DNA of 64,000 bases from Deltaproteobacteria bacterium (lineage in GTDB: Bacteria > Desulfobacterota > Desulfuromonadia > Desulfuromonadales > BM103). The translations under genes were made by a program, and so were the position numbers. How positions within the stretch are numbered: the stretch's first letter is position 1; each line of letters begins with the position of its first letter. The DNA lies in NCBI GenBank assembly GCA_024279915.1, contig JAJRRB010000084.1, positions 46,195 through 110,194 of the forward strand. Direction: 5' to 3'. The notes beneath the pieces were generated by a model. That model was not told the origin of the DNA. It ran no database searches and saw only the letters and a program-made list of their open reading frames with translations. Shown here piece by piece: positions 62,946 to 64,000 of this stretch.

Positions 62946-63728
62946 GTGAAAAAAACAACATTGCTCGTACTTATGTTTGTCCTGTGCATGGTCAGCTATA
63001 GCGTAACAGCACATGCCGAGTGGAATTTTGGGCTTGGAACCGGGCCATTCCTGCTTAACGTCAAAGGTGATCAGGGTTTTCACACTGACATTGCCGGTCC
63101 GTTAACATGGGATGTTGACCTGGATAATGAAGACATGAAAGATCTCAGGGACTCAGCGATTGGCTTTGGCGGTTATGCAACTGATGGTCAGTGGATGATT
63201 AAGTATTCGTTTGGCAAGTTAAAGTTAGAAGATGATACGTCCATGAGCCTGTCTGGTGGAGGGTCTGCTTCAGCAGAGCTGGGATTTGATATAACCGCAG
63301 GCGAAATGAGCGTTGGTTACCCCATGGTTGCCAATGAGTCATACATTCTCAGACCCTACGTTGGAGTGAGATACCTTAAACACGAATTGAGTGCGCATCT
63401 CACGGTTGCTGACGGTTCAACGAAAATGTTTATGAGTCAACATGTCGATGAGAGTTGGACGGATATTTTAGTTGGAGCTTCGCTTGATGTCCCCTTTGCG
63501 CAGAAGTTTAACTGGAATGTCACCACTGATGCCGGGTTTGGTGGTTCCGAAGGGACTTATCTTGGATCTACAGGCATTACCTGGCTCTTTGCCAAGCATT
63601 GGTCTACGACCCTGTACGGCAGATACATGGCCGTTGAATTTGAAAATGGCAGTAAAGGTGATGCCGATTGGTATCTTTACGATGTAGACGAATTCGGTAC
63701 CGGCCTTACCCTCGTGTACAACTGGTAA
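62946..63728 (+). CDS. outer-membrane beta-barrel protein
   Basis: 260 residues from GTG 62946 (GGAG upstream; ATG 62934 is possible). Signal peptide ends near TAHAEW. The mature chain alternates polar and hydrophobic residues in strand-like stretches and ends LVYNW, with a C-terminal aromatic typical of barrel proteins. It resembles small porin- or OmpW-like proteins, but I cannot name a family. Position suggests it serves the sulfatase substrate or a neighbour's cargo. Confidence 0.72.
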   Translation: MKKTTLLVLMFVLCMVSYSVTAHAEWNFGLGTGPFLLNVKGDQGFHTDIAGPLTWDVDLDNEDMKDLRDSAIGFGGYATDGQWMIKYSFGKLKLEDDTSMSLSGGGSASAELGFDITAGEMSVGYPMVANESYILRPYVGVRYLKHELSAHLTVADGSTKMFMSQHVDESWTDILVGASLDVPFAQKFNWNVTTDAGFGGSEGTYLGSTGITWLFAKHWSTTLYGRYMAVEFENGSKGDADWYLYDVDEFGTGLTLVYNW

Positions 63729-63767
63729 CCTGGGCCGTGGTGGAATCGTGCTATTCAAGGAGGAAAT

Positions 63768-64000
63768 ATGCTGAAACAATTCAATCGATTACTGGGTATC
63801 TGTGCCTGTCTGCTGATGTTAAGCAGTGGTCTGGTATCTGCCTATGACTACCCCTTTGCCGACCCTTATGTTGCTACGGTACTAGGGACCCCGGCGGAAT
63901 TTGCTTACGACCTGCCCAAGGAAGTGCCTCTCAAGTTTGATACGGTCAAAATGTTTCCCAAGCGCAAGGTGCCGGGTATCCTCTGGAATCTCGATGAACT
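63768..64000 (+). CDS. exported protein, 3' end outside window
   Basis: From ATG 63768 (AGGAGG upstream) 77 codons are visible. A signal peptide (about 1-25, cleavage near VSAYDY) is followed by YPFADPYVATVLGTPAEFAY and VPLKFDTVKMFPKRKVPG. I do not recognise the family from this fragment. It begins 39 bp after the barrel protein gene and is probably cotranscribed. Confidence 0.75.
   Translation, partial: MLKQFNRLLGICACLLMLSSGLVSAYDYPFADPYVATVLGTPAEFAYDLPKEVPLKFDTVKMFPKRKVPGILWNLDE

Noticed and set aside
1..64000. CRISPR arrays, rRNA genes, complete tRNA genes
   Set aside because: No regularly spaced repeats and no rRNA-like sequence were seen; the only tRNA-like piece is the 3' fragment at 28414-28446.

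Overview
The window looks like chromosomal DNA of an anaerobic or microaerobic, metal- or sulfur-respiring bacterium of the former Deltaproteobacteria, most likely Desulfuromonadales (Geobacter/Desulfuromonas-like). The grounds are gene content and style: many ferritin-like, ferredoxin, rubredoxin and hemerythrin genes, homodimeric pyruvate dehydrogenase E1, a split B12-dependent ribonucleotide reductase, a molybdopterin oxyanion-reductase locus driven by sigma-54, and two probable selenoproteins. This assignment is inference; no rRNA or other marker gene is present.

Layout. 0-4 kb: end of a Fic gene, a convergent small gene carrying a Fic-inhibitor motif, Trm112-like protein, a heptosyltransferase and a radical SAM protein. 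4-9 kb: diguanylate cyclase, enoyl-CoA hydratase, AEC transporter, a ferritin-like protein and a rhodanese with an in-frame TGA at its catalytic loop. 9-16 kb: leuCD, ilvBN and ilvD, separated by long inverted repeats. 16-22 kb: aceE-aceF-lpdA and a rubredoxin/membrane fusion. 22-24 kb: small iron and zinc proteins. 24.5-28.5 kb is the accessory stretch: a HicA-HicB-SecB-like toxin-antitoxin-chaperone module, a MITE-like element, a DndA-like cysteine desulfurase with two small paralogous proteins, and a tRNA 3' remnant. 28.5-31.5 kb (minus strand): pterin dehydratase, ferritin-like protein and aconitase.

32-44.5 kb is a coherent respiratory locus. It holds a periplasmic oxyanion-binding protein, histidine kinase and sigma-54 response regulator (AioXSR/ArxXSR arrangement), then a strong -24/-12 promoter with two upstream palindromes, then an Arr/Arx-type molybdopterin catalytic subunit and its four-cluster Fe-S subunit. 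Downstream are a TorD chaperone, a polyferredoxin, TatA, MoaA, a MOSC protein, a phosphoribosyltransferase and a NapH-like membrane ferredoxin. The sequence supports an inducible Tat-exported oxyanion reductase; the substrate cannot be read from it. 44.6-46.5 kb holds minus-strand genes of a likely nitrosative or redox stress response (hemerythrin, DUF1858, Fe-S protein, zinc ribbon) sharing one CRP/FNR-type operator.

46.6-51.5 kb: split nrdJ behind two NrdR-like boxes, dCMP deaminase, and an MsrA whose catalytic Cys codon is TGA. 51.7-54 kb: tautomerase, a hydrolase-OsmC fusion and a TRIC-like channel. 54-64 kb: a nucleotide-kinase-like protein, a large PAS sensor kinase with a FixJ-type regulator and a lone receiver, then an anaerobic sulfatase-maturating enzyme, a trigger-factor-like chaperone without PPIase domain, an arylsulfatase, an outer-membrane barrel and an exported protein cut by the window end.
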